Of a DNA stretch of 58,050 nucleotides, positions 1 to 9,478 are shown piece by piece; positions within the stretch are counted from its first letter, which is position 1, and the number at the start of each line of letters is the position of its first letter. This DNA is from GWF2-38-69 sp037127655 (GTDB taxonomy: Bacteria > Verrucomicrobiota > Lentisphaeria > Victivallales > GWF2-38-69), in contig JBAXXY010000002.1 of NCBI GenBank assembly GCA_037127655.1, positions 1-58,050 on the forward strand. Direction: 5' to 3'. The position numbers and the translations under genes were made by a program. The notes under the pieces are model-generated. The model was not told the origin of the DNA. It did no database searches and saw only the letters and a list, made by a program, of their open reading frames with translations.

Positions 1-71
1 GCATAAGATCTTATATTATTAGGTTGTTAACAGATAAAAAATTTGTTATTTCCATCTTTCGATAATGCTTT

Positions 72-1619
72 CTATTCCCATTCAATGGTGCCAGGAGGCT
101 TTGATGTCAAATCGTAGACTACTCTATTTACACCTTTTACCTCGCTGACTATTCTGCTTGATATTTTTTCCAGAAGATCATAGGGCATCTTCACCCAATC
201 TGCTGTCATTCCGTCGCTGCTTTCGACTATCCTGAGAGCTATAACATTTTCATATGTCCTTTCATCTCCCATCACACCTACTGTTTTTACAGGCAATAAA
301 ACAGCGAATGACTGCCAGACTTTGTAATAAAAATTGGCTTTTTTCATTTCGTCCATGAGTATTTGGTCAGCTTCTCTAAGAACATCCAAGTCTTTTTTAG
401 TGATTGCTCCCAACAACCTTACTGCCAAACCTGGTCCGGGAAAAGGTTGGCGCATAACAGCTTCTTCAGGCATTCCAAGTTCGAATCCGAGTTTTCTGAC
501 TTCATCTTTGAAAAGACAGCGAAGCGGCTCAAGAAGTTTAAGTTTCATTTTTTCAGGAAGCCCGCCTACATTATGATGGCTTTTAATCATTGCGCTTGGG
601 TTCCCGGCAATAGAAATACTTTCAATAACATCAGGATATGTGGTGCCTTGAGCTAGAAATTTAACATCTTTTATTTTCGAAGCTTCCTCGTCAAAGATAC
701 TTATAAATTCATAGCCTATTATTTTACGCTTCTGTTCAGGATCAGATACATCTACAAGTTTGCTAAGAAATCTGTTTTCAGCATCTATGCATCTTACATC
801 AAGATTAAAATTCCTTGCGTATAAACTCTGAACTCTTTCTGCCTCGTTTTTCCGAAGAACTCCATTATTTACGAATATACAGGTAAGCTGTTTTCCAATT
901 GCTTTATTTATAAGCACTGCTGCGACAGAGGAATCAACACCGCCGCTTAAAGCAAGTATGACTTTATTACTTCCTACCGTTTCTTTAATGTCGTTTACTG
1001 ATGTTTCTATATAGGATTTCATTGTCCAGTTTTGTTTTGCACCGCAAATTCCTATACAGAAATTCGAAAGCATTTTAAATCCGTTTTCAGAATGAGCTAC
1101 TTCGGGATGGAATTGTACGCCGTAATAATTCTTATCTGGGCAAATTACCGCTGCAAACTGCGTATTTGAAGTAGCTGCTATTGTTCTGAATGATTCCGGA
1201 AGCTTGTCAACCTTATCTCCGTGGCTCATCCATACATTGAACTTATCTTGAATGATTCCAGAAAAGAGAGGGTTGTTATTATCTATGTTTAAATCAGTTC
1301 GTCCATATTCGCGCGAAGGGCTCTTAGTGACTTTCCCTCCCAACATTTTTACCATTAGCTGTAAACCATAGCAAATTCCCAAAATAGGACTATTGAGGTT
1401 GAATATTCTAGGATCACATGAAGGGGAATTGGGATCTGTGACGCTTGCTGGGCCTCCGCTTAATATGATTCCAGATGGGTTTTCTTCTTTTATCTCTTCA
1501 ATTGTAGCAAAAAAAGGAAGGATTTTACTGTAAATGTTAAGTTCTCTTATTCTTCTTGCTATAAGTTGACTGTATTGGGAACCAAAATCTAAGATGACAA
1601 TTGTTTCAGGATTTTTCAT
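72..1619 (-). CDS. guaA: GMP synthase (glutamine-hydrolysing)
   Basis: This 515-aa protein has the usual two-part GuaA layout and makes GMP from XMP, glutamine and ATP in the cytoplasm. The N-terminal class I glutamine amidotransferase has the nucleophile Cys83 in GICYG and the His171/Glu173 pair in QFHPE. The ATP-pyrophosphatase P-loop SGGVDSS lies at about 225-231. The C-terminal dimerisation domain ends in the family-typical KPPGTIEWE. Length is normal and nothing is missing. It lies 16 bp downstream of an exported nucleosidase gene on the same strand, so the two may be co-transcribed. The ribosome-binding site is weak, but the N-terminus (ILDFGSQY) matches the family, so this ATG is preferred. 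Downstream bases 1-71 hold nothing I can name. Confidence 0.98.
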   Translation of the reverse strand: MKNPETIVILDFGSQYSQLIARRIRELNIYSKILPFFATIEEIKEENPSGIILSGGPASVTDPNSPSCDPRIFNLNSPILGICYGLQLMVKMLGGKVTKSPSREYGRTDLNIDNNNPLFSGIIQDKFNVWMSHGDKVDKLPESFRTIAATSNTQFAAVICPDKNYYGVQFHPEVAHSENGFKMLSNFCIGICGAKQNWTMKSYIETSVNDIKETVGSNKVILALSGGVDSSVAAVLINKAIGKQLTCIFVNNGVLRKNEAERVQSLYARNFNLDVRCIDAENRFLSKLVDVSDPEQKRKIIGYEFISIFDEEASKIKDVKFLAQGTTYPDVIESISIAGNPSAMIKSHHNVGGLPEKMKLKLLEPLRCLFKDEVRKLGFELGMPEEAVMRQPFPGPGLAVRLLGAITKKDLDVLREADQILMDEMKKANFYYKVWQSFAVLLPVKTVGVMGDERTYENVIALRIVESSDGMTADWVKMPYDLLEKISSRIVSEVKGVNRVVYDLTSKPPGTIEWE

Positions 1620-1635
1620 TTGATTTTATGAGTAT

Positions 1636-2433
1636 TTATTTAGGTTGATGTATGACTTTGATAATGTTAATTACATATTCCTGGCAATAATCTGCTGTCT
1701 TGGGGTTAAACTCTTCTTTATTGATTTCAGAATTGGATAGTATCCTGACTGCTAGGAAGGGAACATCAAAAGCTTTGGACACTTGAGCTGCTGCCACGCT
1801 CTCCATTTCTTCTGTTGATATACCATAAGTATCATGGAGATATTTAATCCTATCAAGTTCCCTGTTCCATTGATCTGCAGAGCCAATGGTGCCAAGAACA
1901 ACTTTGCCATGCTCATATTTTATATTTTTAGCTATGTCACTAAGCTTGCTGTCACTTTCAAAATAATTATGCTCTACTACCTGTCCTTTGATTCTAAAAC
2001 TTTGAACATCACCAAAGAACTTCCAGTCTCTTGGATTTTCCCGTACATCAGATTCTTTTCTGTCTGATCTTGTAGCTCCAATGTTGATTATCTTACTGCC
2101 AATGACAATGTCTCCAGCATGGAGCTCCTTGGGGTATCCTCCGGAAGTTCCCTGATTGATGATCATAGTTGGCTTAAATTTTTCTATTCCTATGGCTGTA
2201 GCCGCTGCTGCGTTGACTAATCCAATTTCAGTTCTTGAAACTATAACTTCACTATCTCCGATATTGCCTTTCCAGTAAGTCCATGAACCATATGTGGATT
2301 CTTTTGGGTTAGTTAATGCTTTTATCAGTGCTGCAACTTCCATGTCCATAGCCCCCTGGACAAGTATTACTTCTTTAGCTGATAGGGTTACTGATATTAT
2401 CGATATGATAATTGCTGCAAATAGTTTGTTCAT
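1636..2433 (-). CDS. Exported MTA/SAH nucleosidase-like protein (PNP_UDP_1 family)
   Basis: A 265-aa protein with a signal peptide (residues 1-18, ending at Ser-Ala-Lys), so probably periplasmic. It then has the nucleosidase/phosphorylase fold of MtnN-like enzymes. GAMDMEV matches the region of the E. coli MtnN base-side Glu12, NQGTSGG is the ribose-binding loop, and EEMESVA carries the Glu matching MtnN Glu174. The usual catalytic Asp of the ISD motif is Asn here (RILSNSE), which may change base specificity or weaken adenine hydrolysis. MtnN proteins are normally cytoplasmic, so export is notable. A clear Shine-Dalgarno (TTAGGAGA) precedes the ATG. The 292-bp gap upstream holds no gene I can support, and guaA follows 16 bp downstream. 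Family membership is secure; the exact substrate is not. Confidence 0.85.
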   Translation of the reverse strand: MNKLFAAIIISIISVTLSAKEVILVQGAMDMEVAALIKALTNPKESTYGSWTYWKGNIGDSEVIVSRTEIGLVNAAAATAIGIEKFKPTMIINQGTSGGYPKELHAGDIVIGSKIINIGATRSDRKESDVRENPRDWKFFGDVQSFRIKGQVVEHNYFESDSKLSDIAKNIKYEHGKVVLGTIGSADQWNRELDRIKYLHDTYGISTEEMESVAAAQVSKAFDVPFLAVRILSNSEINKEEFNPKTADYCQEYVINIIKVIHQPK

Positions 2434-2725
2434 AGATTATTCTCCTAAGTTATAAAGTTATATCTTATCCTGAGGGAATGAGGATGTTCAATAGTTATCT
2501 AGAGATTTTTGCATAAAACTAGAAAACTGCTAAACAACCTAAAATCACCCGTCTAGTAACGGAAGTTAGTTTACAGCAAGACGAGGTATCAACCAGGCGC
2601 TCATGACGAATACCTCCCCGTTTGCTTAATCTGATAAAAAAGAAATAATCTAGGTGAATCAAATTCAGTAGCGCCTCTGACGCTATTAACTGCGTATTTC
2701 CAATTCTTATATTTTTTATTTAGGC

Positions 2726-4852
2726 CTAGACTGATTTAAATCGTATCAACAGTATGGAATCAGGATACATCACAGGCAACTGAAGACCGAGTTTGGCAAG
2801 GCATTCGCCGTTGACTAAAATCCTTTCATTTAACCAGTCGGGTTCCTTTTTCATAATTCCTGCTGTTGGAGTAATTCTATCTATGACATCGACTTCATAC
2901 TTTTTATCAGGATCAAGAAACTTTAGATAGAGTTTTTCCGGCAGCATGAATTCCGGCATGGCAAGTTGCGCAATTGACAGAATTGATTCGTTTTTATCCT
3001 CGGAAGTAACAGCAAAAGCCAAAAGATTCCTATCGGATGTATCAAGTCTGTAAAGAGAGCCTGTATGGATGAGCGGTCTTAACTTTTTGTATAAAGCTAC
3101 ATACCCTTTGAGTTCTATTCTCTCATAATTTGTCAGAGTAGAGACATCTTGTTCGAATCCCAGATGACCGAAAAGAGATGTCAATATCCTGAATTTGAGT
3201 GATGCCATTCTTCCAGTCGTATGCGCAGGCGACGGACCAAAGTGCGAACCCATTATTTCCGGTGGAAGGAAATATGAAAAACCTCTCTGGATTATCTGTC
3301 TTTCGTGGGGATCGTTACAGTCTGACGCCCAGACTCTGTTTGTATATTTAAGAATGCCAAGGTCTGCTCTGGCTCCTCCAGAAGAACAGCTCTCAATTTC
3401 TACATTAGGATGTTTTTCTTCTATAGAACCCAGAAGTCTGTAGAGATGCTTGACTTGATTATGAACTGATGGCTTTCCATCACTGTCACCAGGTTGGGAT
3501 AAATCTCTATTCATATCCCATTTGATGTACCCGATATTGTATTGAGAAAGGAGGCTGTCCAGTCTCTGATAGATGTAGTTGTATGCATCTTCATTGCTCA
3601 AATTAATGACATACTGATAGCGCCCTAGTCGTTGTTTGTACTCATCTACTTTTAGCATCCATTCCGGATGGTTTCTGAAAAGGTCAGAGTCGGGATTAAT
3701 CATCTCGGGCTCAAACCATAGTCCAAACTCCATTCCTTTAGAATTTACATATTTAACGAGTTCTCCTAAACCTTCGGGATACTTCCTTTCATCCACAAAC
3801 CAGTCGCCAAGCCCTGCTCTTTCGCCGTCCCTGCCTCTAAACCATCCGTCATCAAGGATAAATCTCTCTATTCCTAGTTCTGCAGACTTGTCTACAAGTT
3901 CGAAGAGTTTCTCCTTCTTGTGAGTAAAATAGACTGCTTCCCATGTATTAAAATGAACAGGGCGATTGTCCCTTTTATGATTAATAAAGGTATCTGATTT
4001 TCTCAGAAAAGAATGAAACCCCTGAGATATACCATTCAGGCCGGAAGAAGAATAAACAGCATACATGATTGGCGTCTCATAAACCTCATTCTTCTTTAGA
4101 GATATTTCTCCAGAAAGCAGAAGTTCAGAAAATTGAACAATCCTTCTTCCATCATTAAGAACAGATGCCTTGTATCCTGAGTTCCCGCTCCAGCCAAGAT
4201 GAAAACCATAAACAGTTCCTGTTTCTTCTGAGAAACCTTTCCTGCCTGCAATCAGGTATGGAATATTATCATTTGAAGTTCTGCCCTTGCGCGTTTCTCT
4301 TGCATAAGTTCCTTCGTGCCAATCTATTCTCTCTGTTTTAAACTCCTGAGTCCATCTGCCTCTGAAAACCATAAGTTCGTTAATAAACGATGGCACAGGA
4401 AGGCTTAAAGAAAGATTCTGCAAAGAGTAATCCTTATCGCCAAGGTTAGCCAGTACGATTTTTTTCTGAAGAATATCGCTTTCATAGTCAAGAGTTAATT
4501 CAATAGAAGCTCTTAGTTTAGCTACAGAATCAACACAAATGAATTTTACCGAATGGTCATTTTTAATAGTTTCTTCGAGTTTAAACTGAGTTGTCCAGCT
4601 ATGACCGTCTGCGTTACCGATTAATCCCGGATTTCCAAAGAATCCCTGCCCCTCTTCAGGCAGAAGAGATATTTCGACTACTTCATCCAAAAAAGCCTGA
4701 GGCACAGGCAGGTCTTGAGTGGTAACAATGTCCCCTTCTGATAAGTTGCAATTGAGTCTGTCACCCCAGTAAATTACAGACGGAATAGTTTCGTTAGATG
4801 CTTTAAAAACAATACTCGATGTTTTCCCAGAAAGTGTTAATATTGAACTCAT
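2726..4852 (-). CDS. GH36 alpha-galactosidase
   Basis: Last gene of the glycan operon, about 708 aa, and consistent with a cytoplasmic GH36 enzyme that removes terminal alpha-galactose. An N-terminal beta-sandwich is followed by the catalytic barrel. Family motifs are clear: DDGWF, GLWFEPEM, the nucleophile Asp in KWDMNRD, ESCSSGG, and the acid/base region WASDCNDPHERQ. No signal peptide is present, so substrate must be imported, most simply by the adjacent GPH symporter 34 bp upstream or by the ABC system. A GTG at 4864 could extend it by four codons; neither start has a strong ribosome-binding site, and I prefer the ATG at 4852. Confidence 0.93.
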   Translation of the reverse strand: MSSILTLSGKTSSIVFKASNETIPSVIYWGDRLNCNLSEGDIVTTQDLPVPQAFLDEVVEISLLPEEGQGFFGNPGLIGNADGHSWTTQFKLEETIKNDHSVKFICVDSVAKLRASIELTLDYESDILQKKIVLANLGDKDYSLQNLSLSLPVPSFINELMVFRGRWTQEFKTERIDWHEGTYARETRKGRTSNDNIPYLIAGRKGFSEETGTVYGFHLGWSGNSGYKASVLNDGRRIVQFSELLLSGEISLKKNEVYETPIMYAVYSSSGLNGISQGFHSFLRKSDTFINHKRDNRPVHFNTWEAVYFTHKKEKLFELVDKSAELGIERFILDDGWFRGRDGERAGLGDWFVDERKYPEGLGELVKYVNSKGMEFGLWFEPEMINPDSDLFRNHPEWMLKVDEYKQRLGRYQYVINLSNEDAYNYIYQRLDSLLSQYNIGYIKWDMNRDLSQPGDSDGKPSVHNQVKHLYRLLGSIEEKHPNVEIESCSSGGARADLGILKYTNRVWASDCNDPHERQIIQRGFSYFLPPEIMGSHFGPSPAHTTGRMASLKFRILTSLFGHLGFEQDVSTLTNYERIELKGYVALYKKLRPLIHTGSLYRLDTSDRNLLAFAVTSEDKNESILSIAQLAMPEFMLPEKLYLKFLDPDKKYEVDVIDRITPTAGIMKKEPDWLNERILVNGECLAKLGLQLPVMYPDSILLIRFKSV

Positions 4853-4886
4853 AACCAAATTCACTTTTTTATTAGCTTATCTCAAG

Positions 4887-6350
4887 TTAAGAAGATATTT
4901 CATCTTTGGAAACTCCAAGTTTGGCGCATAATTCATCAAGAACCTTAACATGGAATGCTTCAGTCAGATTAACCTTCTTTATGAAAACCAGTATAGAAAT
5001 AATAAGTAAAATACACGGAACACCAAACATGACTATCTTGAACTTCAATACATTCTCAGGGACTGCTGCAACACTCTGTGCTGTAGCGTTATTTGTCATT
5101 GCTACCCATATTGCAGTAAAACCAACTACGCCATTGGAAATAGCGCCTGCGAGTTTATCCAGCAGCGGCCTGACACATAGCGTAACACCTTCAGAACGGG
5201 TTCCTGTTTTTAATTGCCCATATTCTACACTGTCAGTAAGCGTCAATAAAACACATACGAAAAGTATCGGATAAGGAAAGAAGAAAAGTATATAACCCGT
5301 GAGGATAACGCCTAAATGCTTTCCTGCCACAGCAAAAACAATCAGGCCAATAATCATGGTAATGAGTCCCAGGCAAAACAGGTTCTTCCTGCCTTTGACC
5401 AGCCTGCTTAAAAAAGGGAAGAGCGCAACAGCTATAAAACCCAGAGCCAGATTGAGCGTACCGATTATGGCGAAATCAGAAGCTTTGCCAAAAATGTAAG
5501 TAAAATAATAAAGCAGGAATGAAGAACAAATAGTATATCCCAGCGCAAAAAGGCCATAGGATACTGCAAGCCAAAGCAGTTGGTCATTGTGCGCAATAGC
5601 CTTAAAGATCACCATAATTGTGGTTTTTTCCTGGGACTGGCGTAAAGCAGATTTCTGTTCCTTGGCACCTATAATGGTTATTATTGCACCGACCAGGGAA
5701 ACTACAGCAACAAATATCGCAAAAACCAGCCAGCCGCGCTTGTCACCAATTACATTTGCCGACTGGGAATGGCTGCTTGAGAAGAATAATATAATTGGAA
5801 CAACTGAGAATGTGACAATGGAAGCCCCGAGAGTCGAGGCAATCCTTGCAAAAACCCCTACCTTCTCGCGCTGCGCGCTGTCAGTAGCAAGCGCAGGGAT
5901 CATTCCCCAGAAAGCAATATCCTTAAAGGAATACACTATGTCCAGGACGGCAAATATTCCTATGAACAGGATAATATAAAACATTGGATTGGATGTTGAT
6001 AGCCCGCCTAAATCTGTAAATAAAAAAACGATACAGATAGAGCCTATAGTACCGCCAAAAAGTATCCATGGCTTGAATTTCCCTATCTTGGTACGGGTAT
6101 TGTCAATCACCCCTCCGATCATAGGGTCAATAATCAGCTCTACAAATCGCAACACGAAAAGCATGGTAGTTACTATCGCAATCATCTTTTCGCTACTGCC
6201 TTCACTTATCCCTGTCTGTCCCGGGTTAAATAGCTGCGAAGTTATGAACATGATCAGATACGAGGACAATGCAGCATAAAAGACATCATGCCCAAATGCA
6301 CCGCACGCATAAGAAAATAGTGTTTTACTAAATCCTTTTGGCTTGTTCAT
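4887..6350 (-). CDS. GPH-family sugar:cation symporter
   Basis: A 487-aa membrane protein with about 12 hydrophobic segments, belonging to the glycoside-pentoside-hexuronide (MelB/XynB-like) symporters of the major facilitator superfamily. Typical features include the early segment with GxxGxD-like GAFGHD, PMIGGVID after the second segment, and the PALATDSAQRE loop. The reading frame opens 13 codons upstream, but the ATG at 6350 has AGGAGA at good spacing, so I place the start there. It sits between GH2 and GH36 genes in the operon, so a galactoside or related oligosaccharide is the likely substrate. Having both a symporter and an ABC importer in one operon suggests two related substrates or sizes of substrate. 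Confidence 0.9.
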   Translation of the reverse strand: MNKPKGFSKTLFSYACGAFGHDVFYAALSSYLIMFITSQLFNPGQTGISEGSSEKMIAIVTTMLFVLRFVELIIDPMIGGVIDNTRTKIGKFKPWILFGGTIGSICIVFLFTDLGGLSTSNPMFYIILFIGIFAVLDIVYSFKDIAFWGMIPALATDSAQREKVGVFARIASTLGASIVTFSVVPIILFFSSSHSQSANVIGDKRGWLVFAIFVAVVSLVGAIITIIGAKEQKSALRQSQEKTTIMVIFKAIAHNDQLLWLAVSYGLFALGYTICSSFLLYYFTYIFGKASDFAIIGTLNLALGFIAVALFPFLSRLVKGRKNLFCLGLITMIIGLIVFAVAGKHLGVILTGYILFFFPYPILFVCVLLTLTDSVEYGQLKTGTRSEGVTLCVRPLLDKLAGAISNGVVGFTAIWVAMTNNATAQSVAAVPENVLKFKIVMFGVPCILLIISILVFIKKVNLTEAFHVKVLDELCAKLGVSKDEISS

Positions 6351-6392
6351 ATTATTTATCTCCTGTTTAAAATTTATATATCTCAACAAGTT

Positions 6393-8609
6393 TTATTTAA
6401 CCTTTATTTCGATTTCTTTTGAAGGTGTTCTCTCATAAGAGACTTTGAGCTTAATAGTTCCTTTCTTCCCCGAAGTAAGAATCCAGCAGGCTATTTCTCC
6501 GCCCTGTACAACAAGTTTTGAAGGCCCTGCAATTCTGCCTGGTCCGGCAATTTCAAGTTCGACAATTCCATTGAGGAAGAAGAGTTTGTTCTTTACCTCA
6601 TCCACAATTTCTATTTTTACTCTAGTAGCATCAAGTTCCTTTGCAGAGAGTTCATAATCATCTGCTTCAACTATTAACTCTTTGGGAGTCTGGCTGTTTG
6701 AAAATACTTTGGAGATAATCTGTTTGCCGTTTTTGAAGCCTCTGAATTCTGCTTTCTGCCACAAGAATCCCCATTGGCTTTCGACTTTATCTATTATTAT
6801 TGGCGGGTATTCTAAACCTTTGAATAAGCTTCGAGCAGGATAACAGGTTCTTTCGAATTTGTCATTGTAGTAAAAGTCTATCCTGTCGCAATTGGTCAGT
6901 ATCAGGAGGGGTGAAACGAGGCACTCGTTTTTTTCGCCTCTGGCCCAGACTGTTACCGGCTCTAAAATCGGCTTAATTTCAGGGTCAATCTGCGAAGCAT
7001 AAGCATAAGACGCAAGCTTAGGCAGCCTGAACATATCCATTACACCATGATGGCAAACCTTGTCTCCTGCTCCGAAGTCCTTATGGGTATTGTAGTCGAA
7101 AGCGCACCAACCGATTGTTCCGCAGATATTTTTATCCAGTCGTCCTGCGTCTATAACTCTCAAATGACGGATGCAGTGTTCTATCTGTCTTTCTTCCAGG
7201 TCTTGTTTTTTGGTAGGATACATGTGTCCATTATATTCAGTTATAAGATAAGGAACAAATCTGTCCTGTCCTGTAACTTCTTTCTGTCCTCTCAGGGCAA
7301 CAGATCCGCCATTGAGGACGAAGTCATTGATTGTATATACATCTTCAAGTAACTCACTGTTATTGAGATATCTGACACCGCCAGTTTGTCTTGTCGGATC
7401 GAGTTCATGAGCCACTTTATTTGTTTCAGCGTAAAAGTCATGATCGTCGAGAGATTCATTAATTCTCACTCCCCAAATTATTATTGAAGGGCGGTTCCAA
7501 TCTCTTTCGATCATATCTTTCACATTTTGAACAGCTACTTTCTTCCAATCTTTGTCGCCGATATGCTGCCATCCAGGGATTTCTTCAAAGACTAATAATC
7601 CTATTTCGTCACATCTATCTAGGAAATGTCTGGATTGAGGATAATGGGATGTCCTGACAGTATTCAGAGAAAGTTCATATTTTAGAATATCGGCATCTTT
7701 TTTCTGACATCTTGCCGGCATAGCATATCCCATGTATGGATAAGATTGATGTCTGTTCAACCCAAATATTTTGAGTTTTCTGCCGTTTAAGTAGAAGCCG
7801 TCAGGTTTGAATTCAGCCGTTCTAAAACCTATTTTTCTTGAGTCAGTGTCATGTCCTGTGAGCTCAACTTCGACGGTGTAAAGTTCTGGAGAATCAATAT
7901 CCCAGAGTTTGATATCTTTTAGACCGCTGAATGATACTATTACTTTATTTTCTAGATTGCTTAGTTTAACTAGCTCTGAAGATTTTGAGATAGTTTTTCT
8001 GCCTTTTGTGACCTTAACTTTGATCTCTACTCCTTCTTTAATTTTGCCTTCTGCATGTATAAAAACTTCGACATCCAATCTCTTTTCTGAGTTGAGGACA
8101 TCGTATGTTTTGCAGAAAATGTTTGATATGTGAATTTGAGGCAGGAACTTCACCTGTACTTCCCTGTATATTCCGCCGTAAGTCAAATAGTCTATTTGTC
8201 CGCCAAATGGAGGAATATCTTTGCGTTCGGTTGAATCCACGACAACGACTAGCTCATTGTGTTCACCAAACTTAGCAGCTTTATTCAAAAGCACATCAAA
8301 CTCAGTGTAACCGCCTTTATGTTCGCCAAGCAGCATTCCATTTAAATAGACTTTGGCAAAAGTCATTACTCCTTCGAAATGGAGATAGGTAAGCATGTTT
8401 TCAGTTTCTTTCGGAATGAAAAGATATCTTTTGTAAGTCGAAATGAACTGGAAGTCTTTTTCGTCAAAATAATTAAATGGCAGTTCCGTATTAGCATGTG
8501 GAATTACAATATCTTTAAATCCATCATGCTTGGCACCGACCTTTAAATAATTTTCCTTGAAATCAGGACTGTATTTCCATAAATCATTAACTGAACTAAT
8601 AACTCTCAT
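6393..8609 (-). CDS. GH2 glycosidase (beta-galactosidase/beta-glucuronidase-like)
   Basis: This 738-aa protein follows the GH2 layout: N-terminal sugar-binding jelly roll (about 40-165), immunoglobulin-like domain (about 170-265), TIM barrel (about 270-560) and a C-terminal beta domain. The barrel shows GLNRHQSYP, the acid/base Glu in WGVRINES and the nucleophile Glu in ITEYNGHMYP. No signal peptide is visible, so it probably acts in the cytoplasm on imported oligosaccharides. The start is supported by AAGGTGATCTA upstream. It lies 38 bp after the second ABC permease gene and 42 bp before the symporter gene. GH2 contains several beta-exo-activities; beta-galactosidase fits the GH30/GH36 context but cannot be fixed from motifs alone. 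Confidence 0.9.
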   Translation of the reverse strand: MRVISSVNDLWKYSPDFKENYLKVGAKHDGFKDIVIPHANTELPFNYFDEKDFQFISTYKRYLFIPKETENMLTYLHFEGVMTFAKVYLNGMLLGEHKGGYTEFDVLLNKAAKFGEHNELVVVVDSTERKDIPPFGGQIDYLTYGGIYREVQVKFLPQIHISNIFCKTYDVLNSEKRLDVEVFIHAEGKIKEGVEIKVKVTKGRKTISKSSELVKLSNLENKVIVSFSGLKDIKLWDIDSPELYTVEVELTGHDTDSRKIGFRTAEFKPDGFYLNGRKLKIFGLNRHQSYPYMGYAMPARCQKKDADILKYELSLNTVRTSHYPQSRHFLDRCDEIGLLVFEEIPGWQHIGDKDWKKVAVQNVKDMIERDWNRPSIIIWGVRINESLDDHDFYAETNKVAHELDPTRQTGGVRYLNNSELLEDVYTINDFVLNGGSVALRGQKEVTGQDRFVPYLITEYNGHMYPTKKQDLEERQIEHCIRHLRVIDAGRLDKNICGTIGWCAFDYNTHKDFGAGDKVCHHGVMDMFRLPKLASYAYASQIDPEIKPILEPVTVWARGEKNECLVSPLLILTNCDRIDFYYNDKFERTCYPARSLFKGLEYPPIIIDKVESQWGFLWQKAEFRGFKNGKQIISKVFSNSQTPKELIVEADDYELSAKELDATRVKIEIVDEVKNKLFFLNGIVELEIAGPGRIAGPSKLVVQGGEIACWILTSGKKGTIKLKVSYERTPSKEIEIKVK

Positions 8610-8647
8610 TAGATCACCTTTATGTTTAATAAATTACTAGATTATAA

Positions 8648-9478
8648 TTATTCTTTTACTGAACCGCCGAGAATTCCTGAAATGAAATATTTCTGGAGGA
8701 AAAGAAAGACCACTAGAACAGGTATTACAGACAAGGACGCTCCTGTCATTATCTGCCCGTAATCTATTCTTGACATCCCTTTTAACCCCGACAAAGCTAC
8801 CGGTAAAGTCTTCATAGAAGCATCACTTAGGATTATCAATTGCCACATAAAATTGCCCCACTGGAACATAAACATATATATACCAAGAGCAGCCAGAGCC
8901 GGCTTCATTGTAGGCAGTACGATTTTGTAAAATATTCTTAGTTCCCCTGCTCCATCTATCCTTGCCGCCTCAATAAGAGAGTCAGGTATAGAAAGCATAT
9001 TCTGTCTCATCAAAAATATACCGAAAGCCGATGCAATATCTGGAATTATCACAGCCCCATAAGTATTGATCAGGTGCAAGTTAGACATAATTTCAAAAAG
9101 AGGAACAAGTTTCGACTGTCCGGGCAGCATCATTGTAACTAATATGGCTATAAACAGAAAGTTTTTAAATTTAAATTTGTACTTCGCAAAGGCGTAACCT
9201 GTAATAGAACTTATCAGTAGATTAAAAAACACAAAGATTATAGATACAAAGAACGAATTGAAAAGAACACGCCCTATCCCAATGGATTTGTCGAGATTCC
9301 TCAAATTCTCCATAAGATAAGTTCCGGGAAGAAGTTTCGGAGGAAAAGAGAAAAAATCTGCAGTCGGGTGAGTAGCTGAAACAAACATCCAGTAAAATGG
9401 AAAAATAGAGAAAAACAAGCCTATAATAAGCAGAGTATATAGAGTTAATTTTTCTCTTCCGGAGACAAAACTATGCAT
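8648..9478 (-). CDS. Carbohydrate ABC transporter permease (MalG type)
   Basis: A 276-aa inner-membrane permease with about six segments and the cytoplasmic EAA loop EAARIDGAGELRIFYKIVLP, through which it contacts the ATPase. It belongs to the MalG/AraQ side of the CUT1 sugar importers. Its start overlaps the end of the MalF-type permease gene by 8 bp, indicating translational coupling. No ATP-binding subunit gene lies in the operon or elsewhere in the window that would match this system. As in many CUT1 systems, a shared MsmK/UgpC-type ATPase encoded elsewhere is expected. Confidence 0.93.
   Translation of the reverse strand: MHSFVSGREKLTLYTLLIIGLFFSIFPFYWMFVSATHPTADFFSFPPKLLPGTYLMENLRNLDKSIGIGRVLFNSFFVSIIFVFFNLLISSITGYAFAKYKFKFKNFLFIAILVTMMLPGQSKLVPLFEIMSNLHLINTYGAVIIPDIASAFGIFLMRQNMLSIPDSLIEAARIDGAGELRIFYKIVLPTMKPALAALGIYMFMFQWGNFMWQLIILSDASMKTLPVALSGLKGMSRIDYGQIMTGASLSVIPVLVVFLFLQKYFISGILGGSVKE

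Noticed and set aside
363..656. Plus-strand open frame of 97 codons opposite guaA
   Set aside because: It is antisense to a canonical gene, has no ribosome-binding site and no recognisable protein features.
2434..2725. Gap between the GH36 gene and the nucleosidase gene, with a weak hairpin at 2667-2687
   Set aside because: The stem is 7 bp with a wobble pair and no proper T run on the minus strand. No coding frame with a start and ribosome-binding site is visible, so I do not call a terminator or gene.
3151..3175. TTCGAATCC-like T-loop sequence suggesting a tRNA
   Set aside because: It lies inside the GH36 coding region and no acceptor stem or anticodon arm can be drawn around it.
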